Notes: a model not told the origin generated them from the letters alone. A stretch of 64,000 nucleotides of DNA from an uncultured Pelagibacteraceae bacterium (GCA_902516425.1 CABXYE010000002.1:62001-126000), one strand, 5' to 3'; counted from the first letter of the stretch, positions 8,353-17,419 are shown. Numbers and translations are program-made.

Positions 8353-8514
8353 TTAGTTTGAGTCTCTAGGTGTCTCAATTAAATCGTTCATTCCACTAGA
8401 ACCCCAGTCACAATGATCATCTCTCATGTAAATACCTCTGCTGTTGTGTCTAGCTAGATCTTCATGTTTGATGATTTGAGCTTCGTTTTCAGTGTTTTTT
8501 AATTTTTCGTCCAT
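8353..8514 (-). CDS. 53-aa conserved-looking protein upstream of aceA
   Basis: The ATG at 8512-8514 is preferred over an in-frame start at 8550, because the region between overlaps the regulatory boxes and codes for low-complexity FVNFVNYK. The product is soluble and very charged: MDEKLKNTENEAQIIKHEDLARH, then NSRGIYMRDDHCDWGSSGMND. The HCDWGSSG segment, with one Cys and clustered Asp/His, looks like a conserved short motif rather than random sequence. It is the first gene after the TTTACAAA operators on the aceA side, so it should be co-transcribed with aceA. The function is unknown; a regulator or accessory peptide of the glyoxylate route is only a guess. Confidence 0.6.
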   Translation of the reverse strand: MDEKLKNTENEAQIIKHEDLARHNSRGIYMRDDHCDWGSSGMNDLIETPRDSN

Positions 8515-8527
8515 GTAAATCTTATAA

Positions 8528-8617
8528 TTTACAAAATTTACAAAATCCACTGAAAAGTAAAAAAGTCTTGTAAATCAAAGAAAAATTTTGTAAAAATAAA
8601 TTTACAAAATTTACAAA
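8528..8617. promoter_or_regulatory. Repeated TTTACAAA operator region between aceA unit and regulator
   Basis: The 111-bp divergent spacer carries TTTACAAAATTTACAAA twice, at 8528-8544 and 8601-8617. Each copy is a direct repeat of TTTACAAA with a 9-bp period. Reverse-orientation boxes occur between them (TTTTGTAAA at 8586-8594 and CTTGTAAAT at 8568-8576). This resembles the TTTGCAAA-type sites bound by RamB/ScfR-family regulators at isocitrate lyase promoters. The right copy ends 8 bp before the regulator ATG, consistent with autoregulation. Confidence 0.7.
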
Positions 8618-8625
8618 TAGAAAAT

Positions 8626-10059
8626 ATGAGTCAATTAGATTTAAAAATTGGTCCAAAAATCAAGGCTTTTAGACGACAATTAGGTCTTCAAGCCAATAAA
8701 TTAGCTGAGGAATTAAATATTTCACCTAGTTATTTAAACTTAATAGAGGGTGGAAAAAGAAAAATAGATGGAGATTTACTTTTAAAAGTTTGTGAAAAAC
8801 TGAATATTGAGCTTTCTCAATTAACCTCAAAAACTGATATTAACTTAGAAAATACTTTGTCAGAAATTCTTGATGATAAACTCTTTGAAGATTTAGATAT
8901 TTTGGGTCCAGAAGTTAAAGATCTTGTCGGCACAAATCCAAAAATTGGTAGAGCAATTGTAAGACTGGGTGATATCTTAAAAAAGAAAGATCATGAAATG
9001 ATCAATAAAATTGAGACAATTTCTGGTAAAATCGTTGATAATAGAAAAAATTCATTTCCAGGCGAAGTTATTTCAGATTTTTTACAAGAGCATAAAAATT
9101 ATTTTCCAAAATTAGAAGATTTTGCAAACAAAGTTTTTGAAAAAGTTCAAAAAAATAACCGAACAAGATATATATCTCTATGTGATTATTTAAAATCAGA
9201 ATATGATATAACTGTAAAAGATGTTATACCTGAAGAAAAAAAACCTTTTTCTAAAATCTACCGAAAAAATAAAAAAGAACTATTATTAAGTGATTATAGT
9301 TCTTTAGAAACTAAAAAACTTCATGCTGCAGCCCAAATTGCTCAAGAAGGTTCTGATAAAGTAATTGAGGAATATTTAAGTAAATTTAAGTTTCCTTCAG
9401 ACGAATCTAAAAAATTAACTAAAGTTGCATTATTGAATTATTGTGGAGCAGCAATACTGATGCCTTATAAATTATTTCACACAGAATGTAAAAAACTAAA
9501 ATATGATTTAGAGTTATTACAGAATACCTTTGCAACATCTTTTGAACAGGTAGCTCACAGAGTAACTTGTTTACAAGATCCAAAATTACCAGGAATACCA
9601 TTTCATTTTTTAAGAGTGGATATGGCTGGAAATATTTCTAAAAGATTTTCATTATCTGGAATAGAAATCCCAAGATATGGTGGCGCTTGTCCACGTTGGA
9701 ATGTCTACTCAGCTTTGACGAGACCTGGCGTTATTCAAGCTGCAGTAAGTAAAATGTCTAATGGTGAAAAGTATGTATGTATTGCTAGAACTGTTGAAAA
9801 AGGAATTGGAAGATTTGGACAATCAAAAAGCATTTTATCTATTGGATTGGGATGCGAAGCAAAATATGCTAAGGAGTTCATTTACTCTGAAAATTTAAAC
9901 ATTAACGATAAATCTACAGAAATACCAATAGGTGTGTCATGTAGGACATGTGATAGATTAGACTGTTCTCAAAGAGCTTTTCCTCCATTACACAAAAAAT
10001 TTGATGTAGATATTAATTCTAGAGGTGTTTCAGTATATGTTGGAGACAAAAATTCTTAA
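8626..10059 (+). CDS. XRE-family short-chain fatty acyl regulator (ScfR/RamB type)
   Basis: A 477-aa regulator. Residues 10-65 form a helix-turn-helix (FRRQLGLQANKLAEELNISPSYLNLIEGG). The middle has the ImmA/IrrE-like region without a HExxH zinc motif (HAAAQIAQEG), so no protease activity is expected. The C-terminus is DUF2083-like with a Cys cluster, GVSCRTCDRLDCSQRAFPPLH, typical of acyl-CoA-sensing ScfR/RamB/PrpR proteins. Such regulators control glyoxylate and propionate genes. Its position, divergent from the aceA unit with repeated TTTACAAA boxes between, strongly suggests that it regulates aceA and itself. Confidence 0.88.
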   Translation: MSQLDLKIGPKIKAFRRQLGLQANKLAEELNISPSYLNLIEGGKRKIDGDLLLKVCEKLNIELSQLTSKTDINLENTLSEILDDKLFEDLDILGPEVKDLVGTNPKIGRAIVRLGDILKKKDHEMINKIETISGKIVDNRKNSFPGEVISDFLQEHKNYFPKLEDFANKVFEKVQKNNRTRYISLCDYLKSEYDITVKDVIPEEKKPFSKIYRKNKKELLLSDYSSLETKKLHAAAQIAQEGSDKVIEEYLSKFKFPSDESKKLTKVALLNYCGAAILMPYKLFHTECKKLKYDLELLQNTFATSFEQVAHRVTCLQDPKLPGIPFHFLRVDMAGNISKRFSLSGIEIPRYGGACPRWNVYSALTRPGVIQAAVSKMSNGEKYVCIARTVEKGIGRFGQSKSILSIGLGCEAKYAKEFIYSENLNINDKSTEIPIGVSCRTCDRLDCSQRAFPPLHKKFDVDINSRGVSVYVGDKNS

Positions 10060-10070
10060 TTTAAAGATTT

Positions 10071-10235
10071 ATGATTAAATTTATTATACCTGCAATTATT
10101 GTTTTCTTAATAGTTCTTTTTTGGGAAAATATAAATGAATTAGTCTATAAGAAATTTAATATTAAAATAAATTACATTGTTGCAATAATTATTGTTGCAA
10201 TTTTAGGAGCAATTTTTACTTTATTGTATTTTTAA
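10071..10235 (+). CDS. 54-aa two-span membrane protein, unknown
   Basis: A short ORF 11 bp after the regulator gene. It encodes a hydrophobic segment at about residues 2-18, a polar loop (WENINELVYKKFNIKI) and a second hydrophobic segment at 34-54. It has no Cys or recognisable motif. The clean hydrophobic-polar-hydrophobic pattern and the tight spacing on the same strand support a real small membrane protein. The role is unknown. Confidence 0.5.
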   Translation: MIKFIIPAIIVFLIVLFWENINELVYKKFNIKINYIVAIIIVAILGAIFTLLYF

Positions 10236-10259
10236 TTAGTTGCTAATGAAAGATTAAAT

Positions 10260-10958
10260 ATGAAAGAGATATTTAAAAATGTAAAAAAAAAATTAACATC
10301 CAAATATTTGGATAACAATAGTATAAAAAGCGGCAATATACTCAAAAATTTGAGAGATCAATTAACTGTCAAATACCTTGAAACAAAAGGATTAAAAAGT
10401 ACCAAAAAATTTAAACCAAGAATAAAAGCTAGGTTAAGGAAAAATAAGCAAATAATTAATAAAAATATTGATAATTTTTTTGGCTGGGTCAAAGGAGCTG
10501 AATTGGTTGAGCTTAAAGAATGTAATACAGCTGAAGATCCAGTAAGACCAGAGTTAGATGTATCTTTTAGAACAACCAATGGAAGGAAAATTTATGGTGT
10601 AAAATACAAAAAAGAAATTCATGCTGTTATGTGTTTTGCTTTTACAAATAAAGTTCCTAAGAATGTTGAGGAATTAGATAAATTCAGCCAGGATGCGCAC
10701 TTACAAAGTACTCTTCGAGGGCAAAATGTTGGTCAAATTGCTATTGCATACACTGTTTGGTCTAAAAAAAAAGGGGGGGGAAAATTAATCGTAAATGAAG
10801 TTTTTAAAAAAATTAAAAAATCAAATCACTTAAATAGACTAGTAACACTCTCTCCTCTTACAAAAATGGCTACAAAATTTCACAGTAAAAATGGTGCAAA
10901 ACTTCTACAAGTAAACGAAAATTCTCAAAATTTTGAGTATGAAATCATAAAAAAATAA
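10260..10958 (+). CDS. Unassigned protein with GNAT / malonyl-CoA decarboxylase-like C-terminus
   Basis: A 232-aa soluble protein in two parts. Residues 1-60 are basic and contain a loose duplication (KLTSKYLDNNSIKS and QLTVKYLETKGLKS). Residues 80-232 read like a GNAT-type fold: strands around IYGVKYKKEIHAVMCFAF, a probable cofactor-loop region (STLRGQNVGQIAIAYTVWS) and LVTLSPLTKMATKFHSKNGAKLL. The last segment resembles the catalytic Ser and His region of malonyl-CoA decarboxylase (SPxxx...FHxxNGA). Decarboxylase activity is only a suggestion, because the protein is much shorter than that enzyme. An A9G8 run at 10764-10780 inside the gene could allow slippage. Confidence 0.5.
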   Translation: MKEIFKNVKKKLTSKYLDNNSIKSGNILKNLRDQLTVKYLETKGLKSTKKFKPRIKARLRKNKQIINKNIDNFFGWVKGAELVELKECNTAEDPVRPELDVSFRTTNGRKIYGVKYKKEIHAVMCFAFTNKVPKNVEELDKFSQDAHLQSTLRGQNVGQIAIAYTVWSKKKGGGKLIVNEVFKKIKKSNHLNRLVTLSPLTKMATKFHSKNGAKLLQVNENSQNFEYEIIKK

Positions 10959-11023
10959 AAAAATTTTTTAACTTAAGTTAAAAAGAAAATTTTATATTTT
11001 AAACTTTATTTTAGGTGATTTAA

Positions 11024-13528
11024 TTATTGGTTTCTTATAAGTGGGTAAACTTTAGGATTTAAATATTTTAAATTAGTTAATAAAATTAAAATTAAAGTGG
11101 TTAATCCAATAGAAATACATAAGTATATTAAAACTTTAAAATCAAATTGCCATGTTAACTCAAATATTTTTTCAATAATAAATTTTGAGCCAAAAATCGA
11201 AAAAAATACTGCAATTAATATTACTGATTTAAAAATGATTAAAAATTCAATTAACGATGAAAAAACAATCTCTTTTTTTGAAAATCCTAAAATTTTAAAT
11301 ATTAAATTTTGATATTCTTTAATTTTGCCTTGTACAATTATCGCACTTGAGATTACTATTAAACCAATAACGATTGTTACTGCTGAAATTAATATAACAG
11401 ATATAAAAACTTTATTTAAAATAGAAGTTACTTTATTCAAATAATCTGCGATTTTTATCATCGACAAACTTGGAAGAACTTTAAGCATTTCTATTTCGTT
11501 AAATTTATCTAAATTTTTAAACTTTGTAGTTGCCAAGTACTCATGTGGAATTTTAATTGCAAACTCAGGATTAAATAGCATCGCAAAATTTATATTAAGA
11601 TCTCTATAATCAACCTCTCTAAAATTTATTACTTCACCATCTATTTCTCTGCCATAAATATTTAAAGTGAATATATCGCCCAAATTAATATTAAAATCTT
11701 TTGCAACTTTTGCGTCTAATGATATTTGAAGTTGATTAGGTCTAGATAAGTCCCACCACTCACCTTTTACAATAAGATTGTCCTCAGGTACTTTTTCTGA
11801 CCACGATGATCTTCTTTCGCTTTCAATTACCCAGTAACTATCATTATCACCATCAATATATGTATTTGGATTTATTCCGTTAATTTTGATAATGCCTGAA
11901 GAAACCATCGGTACGATTTCAATATCTGCACCAGGATCCATTAACAAAATACTTTTTTCAAATTTCTCTCTATCTCCATTTTGGATACCTACAAAGAAAT
12001 AATCTGGGGCAATATCAGGAATTGATTTAGCTATTTCTCTTTGAAAGTTTGTTCCAACTAGCGCTAAAGTTAATAGTAAAGTAACACCTAAACCTAGAGA
12101 CATAATTGTAATAGGTGTAATACTTTTTGTTTGAGTTATATTTTTGATAGATAACTTTAAAGAAATACCTGAGTTTACTTTTAATTTTTTGAGTGTAAAA
12201 ATTATAAATTTTGATAGCAAAAAAAACACAATCAAACACACAAAAAATGCTCCGAAATAACTCAGGCTATAACTAGGATTTTCAGATCTAAAAGTGAATA
12301 ACGAAATTAAGATTGATAGGAGAAAAATGCTTAAAACAACTAATTTTTTTGAATAATAAAATTGTAAATTTTGAAAAACATTTCTAAATAAATTTGAAGC
12401 TTTGACTTGATCAATGGAGCTAATAGTTGGAATAGAAAAAATGATTAATATTAATAAACCTATCAAAAATATTTTAATAAAGTTAATATAAGAAATAGCT
12501 GGATAAATATTTAATCCAATGCCATCAGATAAATATTTATTTGCAATAGGTACAGTAACAAAACTAGTGGCATATGCACAAATGCTTATGACGAGTAATA
12601 ATATAAATAACTGAAGATAATAAAGTTTTTTAATATTTCCAGAATAAAAACCGACAGCCTTTCTTACTGCTATAGACATGTTGTTTTGGTTAATGAAAGA
12701 TAAAAAAGTATTAGAAATTCCAATCCCGGCAATTAACATTGCGCTAATTGATACCAGCGACAAAAACTGTGAAAAATTATTAATAATTCGCTTCAATCCA
12801 CTGGCAGAGTTTTCAGGATATCTAAGTTTAACTTTTTGATCGTTTTTAAAAATTTTTTCAATTTTTTTTTCAAAAATATCCGAGTCTTTAATTTGATTAA
12901 ATTTTACTTTGTACTCATAATTTAAGAAACTACCAATACCATTTAATTTTAAAATATCCAAAGTTTGATCGCTTGCCAAAGCCCAATCACCGAAAGCTAC
13001 AAACCCACTGACATCTGGAACAGACTTTACTTTACCAATAACTGTAAATTCTTGATCTTGAATATTTACAATTTCATTAATTTTAATTTTAAGAGTTTTT
13101 GATAAGCTTTCATTAATTAAAATTGTTTTTGGTTCATTGTGCATCCGTTCAAAAGCTCCTGCAGGCTCATAAACAATCTCACCATAAAGAGGATATTTTT
13201 TATCAACTGTTTTAATTCTAGTAAATAAAGATTCATTTTTTTCACGAACGGTTGTTGAAAGCATTGTACTAAACTCAATCATCTGGGAGACAGTAGCGAA
13301 TTCTTCGACTTTATTAATTAAGTCTAAATTTCCTTGATTACGATTGTAATCAATTTCAAAATCTCCTCCAAGCAATACTCTAGCATTATTATTTAATTCT
13401 TTTTTTAAACTGTCCTCGATTGTAAAAATTGCACTTAACACAAAAAGACTAATAAATAGTGTTACAATAATACTTGAAATTTTTTTATAATTCCTTCTCA
13501 AGTCTCTTAAGGCATATTTAAATATCAT
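11024..13528 (-). CDS. FtsX-like ABC transporter permease (YbbP type)
   Basis: A protein of about 834 aa with two FtsX-type permease halves. A transmembrane helix near residues 15-35 is followed by a large periplasmic domain, three helices near 250-360, further helices, a second extracytoplasmic domain (roughly 500-700) and three C-terminal helices. The start at 13528 (MIFKYALRDLRRNYKK) matches family N-termini; ATGs at 13561 and 13609 would extend it into the ATPase gene. It follows the YbbA-like ATPase by 16 bp, and tesA is divergent from both, the same neighbourhood as E. coli tesA-ybbA-ybbP. Export of lipid-related or other substrates is inferred only. Confidence 0.82.
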   Translation of the reverse strand: MIFKYALRDLRRNYKKISSIIVTLFISLFVLSAIFTIEDSLKKELNNNARVLLGGDFEIDYNRNQGNLDLINKVEEFATVSQMIEFSTMLSTTVREKNESLFTRIKTVDKKYPLYGEIVYEPAGAFERMHNEPKTILINESLSKTLKIKINEIVNIQDQEFTVIGKVKSVPDVSGFVAFGDWALASDQTLDILKLNGIGSFLNYEYKVKFNQIKDSDIFEKKIEKIFKNDQKVKLRYPENSASGLKRIINNFSQFLSLVSISAMLIAGIGISNTFLSFINQNNMSIAVRKAVGFYSGNIKKLYYLQLFILLLVISICAYATSFVTVPIANKYLSDGIGLNIYPAISYINFIKIFLIGLLILIIFSIPTISSIDQVKASNLFRNVFQNLQFYYSKKLVVLSIFLLSILISLFTFRSENPSYSLSYFGAFFVCLIVFFLLSKFIIFTLKKLKVNSGISLKLSIKNITQTKSITPITIMSLGLGVTLLLTLALVGTNFQREIAKSIPDIAPDYFFVGIQNGDREKFEKSILLMDPGADIEIVPMVSSGIIKINGINPNTYIDGDNDSYWVIESERRSSWSEKVPEDNLIVKGEWWDLSRPNQLQISLDAKVAKDFNINLGDIFTLNIYGREIDGEVINFREVDYRDLNINFAMLFNPEFAIKIPHEYLATTKFKNLDKFNEIEMLKVLPSLSMIKIADYLNKVTSILNKVFISVILISAVTIVIGLIVISSAIIVQGKIKEYQNLIFKILGFSKKEIVFSSLIEFLIIFKSVILIAVFFSIFGSKFIIEKIFELTWQFDFKVLIYLCISIGLTTLILILLTNLKYLNPKVYPLIRNQ

Positions 13529-13544
13529 ATTAATTTCAGATAAA

Positions 13545-14210
13545 TTACTTAATTTTTCCATCTTTAATTTTAATTTTTCTGTCAGTTTTATTTGCAAGTT
13601 TTGAGTCATGGGTAACTATTATTAATGACGAACCCTCCTCTTTGACATAATTGAATAATATCTTAGAGATCATAATAGAATTTTCTGTATCTAAATTTCC
13701 TGTTGGTTCGTCAGCTAAAATTAATTCAGGTTTCATGGCAATTGCTCTTGCTATGGCTACTCTTTGCTGTTCACCTCCCGATAATTGGCTTGGTAAGTTA
13801 TTTAATCGATGTTTTAGTCCAAATCTATCCAATAATTCTTTTGCATTCCTCTCAGGATTTTTAAATTTATTAAGTTCAAGAGTTAGAGCAACATTTTCAA
13901 CGGCTGTATAATTAGGAATTAAATAAAAAGACTGAAAAATTATACCAATACTTTTCTTTCTAATCTTTGATACTTGGTCCTCATTCAATTTAGTTATATC
14001 CTGATCTTGAAAAAATATTTTACCTGATGTTGCACGTTCTAACCCTCCCACCAGCATTATTAGACTTGTTTTTCCTGAGCCACTTTCACCTACTATTGAA
14101 ACAGTCTCTTTTTTTTTGGTAATTAAGTTAATATTATTCAATACACTTATATTATCCTTGCCAGTTTTATATTTAAGATTTACTTTTTTTAATTTAAGAA
14201 GAACGCTCAT
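13545..14210 (-). CDS. ABC transporter ATP-binding protein (YbbA/LolD type)
   Basis: A 221-aa ATPase of the MacB/LolD/YbbA class. Walker A is GESGSGKTS, the signature is LSGGEQQRVAIARA, Walker B is LILADEPTGNLD and the H-loop is VTHD. The ATG at 14208-14210 (MSVLLKLKKVNLKYKTG) is chosen because an earlier start would run through the whole opposite tesA start region. It pairs with the FtsX-like permease just downstream. Its start codon overlaps that of the divergent esterase gene (CATG at 14208-14211). Confidence 0.87.
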   Translation of the reverse strand: MSVLLKLKKVNLKYKTGKDNISVLNNINLITKKKETVSIVGESGSGKTSLIMLVGGLERATSGKIFFQDQDITKLNEDQVSKIRKKSIGIIFQSFYLIPNYTAVENVALTLELNKFKNPERNAKELLDRFGLKHRLNNLPSQLSGGEQQRVAIARAIAMKPELILADEPTGNLDTENSIMISKILFNYVKEEGSSLIIVTHDSKLANKTDRKIKIKDGKIK

Positions 14211-14829
14211 GTATAAAAGTTTTATTATTAAAATAATTGTTCTCTGTCTACTAACCATAAACTCGTATGCAATTGAAAAAATTGTGTTGTTTGGTGACAG
14301 CTTAATGGCAGGTTATGGCTTACCTAATGAGCACCATTTGTCATTCATTTTGCAAGAAAGCTTAAAATCTAAGGGTTACAACATAGAAGTAATTAATGGA
14401 AGTGTATCAGGTAGCACTTCATCAGGAGGACTAAATAGAGCAGAATGGACATTATCAGAGCCTGGAGTAAATTTAATGATTTTAGGTCTAGGCGCTAATG
14501 ACATGCTGAGAGGCATTGAACCCAGCGAAACCAAAAATAATTTAGAAAAAATAATTCAAATTTCATTAAAGATGAATATTGATGTCATTTTAGCTGGTAT
14601 GATCGCCCCAAATTCGCATGGATCAAAATATAAAAAAAAATTTGATAAGATTTTTTCAGATTTATCAAAAGAATATAAGTTAGAACTTATTCCTTTTTTA
14701 CTCGATGGAGTAGCCATGAATGCTGAGCTTAATTTAAGCGATGGTATGCATCCAAATTATAAAGGAGTAATGATTATTAGCAAAAAATTAGAAAAGATAA
14801 TTTTAAAAAAAGGTATAAAAAATTACTGA
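14209..14829 (+). CDS. tesA: SGNH-family arylesterase / lysophospholipase (TesA-like)
   Basis: A 206-aa exported hydrolase. An N-terminal signal peptide (residues 1-21, ending NSYA) is followed by the SGNH blocks: block I FGDSLMAGYGL with the nucleophile Ser near residue 31, block II with the oxyanion Gly in NGSVSGSTSSGG, block III GLGANDMLRG and block V DGMHPN with the catalytic Asp/His. It should hydrolyse acyl esters, thioesters or lysophospholipids in the periplasm. It is divergent from ybbA-ybbP as in other proteobacteria. It shares an ATGA stop/start overlap with the next gene. Confidence 0.9.
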   Translation: MYKSFIIKIIVLCLLTINSYAIEKIVLFGDSLMAGYGLPNEHHLSFILQESLKSKGYNIEVINGSVSGSTSSGGLNRAEWTLSEPGVNLMILGLGANDMLRGIEPSETKNNLEKIIQISLKMNIDVILAGMIAPNSHGSKYKKKFDKIFSDLSKEYKLELIPFLLDGVAMNAELNLSDGMHPNYKGVMIISKKLEKIILKKGIKNY

Positions 14830-15833
14830 TGATGGGAAAAAAACCTTACCACCATCTTCCTGATGGAACGTTTAGAAATCCTGAAGGCTCACCTCAAAGA
14901 GATCCTAATGTAAAGTGGTCTTATAAAATATTTAATAAAGAAAAAAAAAAATTAGATATGACAATAACTGATGGCCACGTTTTAAGTAAAGATCAAGTAT
15001 TGAGAGATCTAGAAAAATTAAAAGATGATGATTATATTGGTTGGATTGGTCACGCAACGTTTATTATTAAATTAGGAAATAATACAATAATTACAGATCC
15101 TATTTTTTCTAAAAATGCAGGACCACTTATATTTGGACCTAAAAGATTTACAGATCCAGCTTTAAAATTGAACCAATTACCTGAAATTGATCTGTTTCTT
15201 CTTACTCATAATCATTATGATCATCAAGATATGATGACCATAAAAAGATTTCCTTTCAAAGATGCAAAAGTATTAGTTCCTTTAAAGCTTAGTAAATATT
15301 TCAAAACTAATGGATATAATGATATTAATGAAATGGACTGGTATGATGAGATAAATATTAATGAAAATTTAAAAATTACATTTCTTCCAGCTGTGCACTG
15401 GTCAAAAAGAACCTTAACCGACACTAATAAAACTTTGTGGGGAAATTTTTTAATAGAGTATAATAAAAAAAAAATACTATTTGCATGCGATACTGGACTT
15501 GGAAATATTTATAAATATTTAGGCAATAAGTATGGACCGATTGACCTTACAATTATAAATATAGGTGCGTATAATTTTTTTCCAATAATGCCTTACAAAG
15601 ATAGGTCTATTTATCACACAAATCCCGAAGAGGCTTTAAGTATTGGACGAGAACTAAAAAGTAAAAAAATTTTAGGTATGCATTGGGGAACATTTGTTCT
15701 GTCATTAGAACCAATAATGGAACCTCCTATAAGGTTCAAAGATAATGCTGAAAAATATGGATTTAAAAAAAAGGATGCGATAATTTTTAGTATTGGACAA
15801 ATTTCGAAAATGTCTGATATTATAGAATACTGA
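14829..15833 (+). CDS. MBL-fold hydrolase, NAPE-PLD/UlaG-like
   Basis: A 334-aa metallo-beta-lactamase superfamily protein. It contains the strand segment GWIGHATFIIKLGNNTIITDPIF, the metal site THNHYDHQD near residues 125-133, a further His in LPAVHWSKR, the Asp of FACDTG and a C-terminal His in LGMHWGTF. This pattern matches NAPE-phospholipase-D-like proteins, which cut N-acyl phosphatidylethanolamine or related phosphodiesters. The position directly after a lysophospholipase-like esterase supports a lipid substrate. The start codon overlaps the tesA stop (ATGA), and a second ATG at 14832 is possible. Confidence 0.82.
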   Translation: MMGKKPYHHLPDGTFRNPEGSPQRDPNVKWSYKIFNKEKKKLDMTITDGHVLSKDQVLRDLEKLKDDDYIGWIGHATFIIKLGNNTIITDPIFSKNAGPLIFGPKRFTDPALKLNQLPEIDLFLLTHNHYDHQDMMTIKRFPFKDAKVLVPLKLSKYFKTNGYNDINEMDWYDEININENLKITFLPAVHWSKRTLTDTNKTLWGNFLIEYNKKKILFACDTGLGNIYKYLGNKYGPIDLTIINIGAYNFFPIMPYKDRSIYHTNPEEALSIGRELKSKKILGMHWGTFVLSLEPIMEPPIRFKDNAEKYGFKKKDAIIFSIGQISKMSDIIEY

Positions 15834-15834
15834 T

Positions 15835-16947
15835 ATGTTAAATTTTATATTACCTTTTATTGTTCTCATTTTAGTTGTGGTATTTATACATGAATATGGT
15901 CATTACTATTTTGCAAAAAAATATGGTGTTGGAGTTACAGACTTTTCTGTAGGATTTGGTAAAGAAATTTTTGGTTGGAATGACAAATCAGGTACAAGGT
16001 GGAAAATATGTTGGATTCCTCTTGGTGGTTACGTAAAGTTTTTTGGAGATAGGAACGTATATTCTCAAGCTGATCATAAAGAGATTTTGGAAAAATATAA
16101 TAAAGAGGAACGAAAAAAATTATTTACCTTAAAACCTTTGTATCAAAGAGCCTTGATTGTATTTGGTGGTCCTCTAGCCAATTTTCTATTAGCATTAATA
16201 ATATTCTTTTCGATTTATACATTTGTTGGAAAAGATTTTACACCAGCTGTAATTAATGAAGTTCAAAAAGATAGTCCAGCTATGGCAGGGGGTTTGAGAC
16301 AAAACGATATTGTTTTAGAGATAGATGGTAATAAAGTTGAGAGTATTATGGATGTCTCTAAATTTATTACAATGTCTACAGATGAAATTATTGATTTTAA
16401 AGTTAAACGGTCTTACGACGAATTAATTTTTAAAGTTAAACCAAAAATGGTCTTAGGTGAGGATAATTTAGGTAATAAATTAAATAAAAGGATAGTGGGA
16501 ATAAAATTAGGAGTCTATAATAATGAAATTAATAATGTAAAATTAGGCCCTGTTCAATCGATTTATCATGCAGCTAATGAGGTTTATTATGTGAGTATTT
16601 CTTCTCTTAAATATATTGGTGCAATGATTTTTGGTAAAGCGGATACTTCTCAGCTTGGAGGACCTATAAGAATAGCAAAAATTTCAGGACAGGTCGCAGA
16701 ATTTGGTGTTTTGGCATTTATCAGCATGATGGCATATATCTCAATTAGTCTTGGTTTAGTTAATTTGTTTCCAATCCCTATGTTAGATGGAGGACATTTA
16801 ATGTTTTATGCATTTGAAAAAGTTTTAGGTCGTCCATTGTCGCAAAAAACACAAGAAGGTTTTTTTCGAATCGGATTATTTTTATTGATATCTTTGATGT
16901 TTTTTACCACCTTTAATGACCTTAAGGACCTTGGATTATTCAAATAA
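15835..16947 (+). CDS. rseP: RIP-family site-2 protease RseP
   Basis: A 370-aa intramembrane zinc protease. The first helix carries HEYGH at residues 19-23, a PDZ domain lies at about 120-205 (NEVQKDSPAMAGGLRQNDIVLEIDG) and the C-terminal helix contains the metal-binding NLFPIPMLDGGHL near 308-320. In proteobacteria RseP cleaves anti-sigma factors and remnant signal peptides. It carries a single PDZ domain, the short alphaproteobacterial form. It begins 1 bp after the MBL hydrolase stop. The usual neighbours (bamA, lpx genes) are not here. Confidence 0.93.
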   Translation: MLNFILPFIVLILVVVFIHEYGHYYFAKKYGVGVTDFSVGFGKEIFGWNDKSGTRWKICWIPLGGYVKFFGDRNVYSQADHKEILEKYNKEERKKLFTLKPLYQRALIVFGGPLANFLLALIIFFSIYTFVGKDFTPAVINEVQKDSPAMAGGLRQNDIVLEIDGNKVESIMDVSKFITMSTDEIIDFKVKRSYDELIFKVKPKMVLGEDNLGNKLNKRIVGIKLGVYNNEINNVKLGPVQSIYHAANEVYYVSISSLKYIGAMIFGKADTSQLGGPIRIAKISGQVAEFGVLAFISMMAYISISLGLVNLFPIPMLDGGHLMFYAFEKVLGRPLSQKTQEGFFRIGLFLLISLMFFTTFNDLKDLGLFK

Positions 16948-17101
16948 AAATTTTTAAGAAACATGAAAAATTCAATAAAATCAACATTTTTTCGATATTT
17001 ACAACATGTTGTGTATAACTTTTTTATGTATACTAAAAAAAGTCTTGATTTATCAACACTTTTGATAACAATGAGATCAACCTTATAAAACCGGAGCTAA
17101 A

Positions 17102-17377
17102 ATGAACAAAAAACAATTAATAGTCAAACTTTCAGGAGCATTAAACCTAAGTAAAGCTGATGCCGAAAGAACTTTTGATACAATTACCAATACAATTCTA
17201 GATGCCTTAAAAGGTGACGATTCAGTTAAAATTGCTGGTTTTGGTACCTATAAAGTTGCAAAAAGAAAAGCTAGAGTTGGAAGAAATCCAAGAACTGGTG
17301 AGCAGATTCAAATTGCTGCATCACAAAAAGTTAAGTTCTTACCTGCTAAAGCATTAAAAGAAGTATTTAACAAATAG
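17102..17377 (+). CDS. hup: HU-family nucleoid protein
   Basis: A 91-aa DNA-bending protein with the full HU/IHF fold: an N-terminal helix pair (MNKKQLIVKLSGALNLSKADAERTFD), the signature VKIAGFGTYKVAKRKARVGRNPRTGE and the proline-tipped arm ending in FLPAKALKEVF. It acts as a dimer in nucleoid organisation. The 154-bp upstream spacer contains a 12-bp palindrome (ACAACATGTTGT, 17001-17012), a plausible TATACT -10 box at 17029 and a GGAG ribosome-binding site. A strong hairpin follows the gene. HU is more likely than IHF because the gene stands alone. Confidence 0.95.
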   Translation: MNKKQLIVKLSGALNLSKADAERTFDTITNTILDALKGDDSVKIAGFGTYKVAKRKARVGRNPRTGEQIQIAASQKVKFLPAKALKEVFNK

Positions 17378-17385
17378 ACGTTTTA

Positions 17386-17419
17386 AAACAGCCTTAACAA
17401 ATTCGCGTTAGGGCTGTTT
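17386..17419 (+). terminator. Terminator-like hairpin after hup
   Basis: AAACAGCCTTAAC (17386-17398) pairs with GTTAGGGCTGTTT (17407-17419) through 13 bp with one G-T wobble and an 8-nt loop. The T-run is only three bases, but the stem strength and location 9 bp after the hup stop support transcription termination. Confidence 0.75.

Noticed and set aside
16981-17100. Definite sigma-70 promoter for hup
   Set aside because: A TATACT box is present at 17029, but no -35 box with 16-18 bp spacing could be supported, so it is not listed as a feature.
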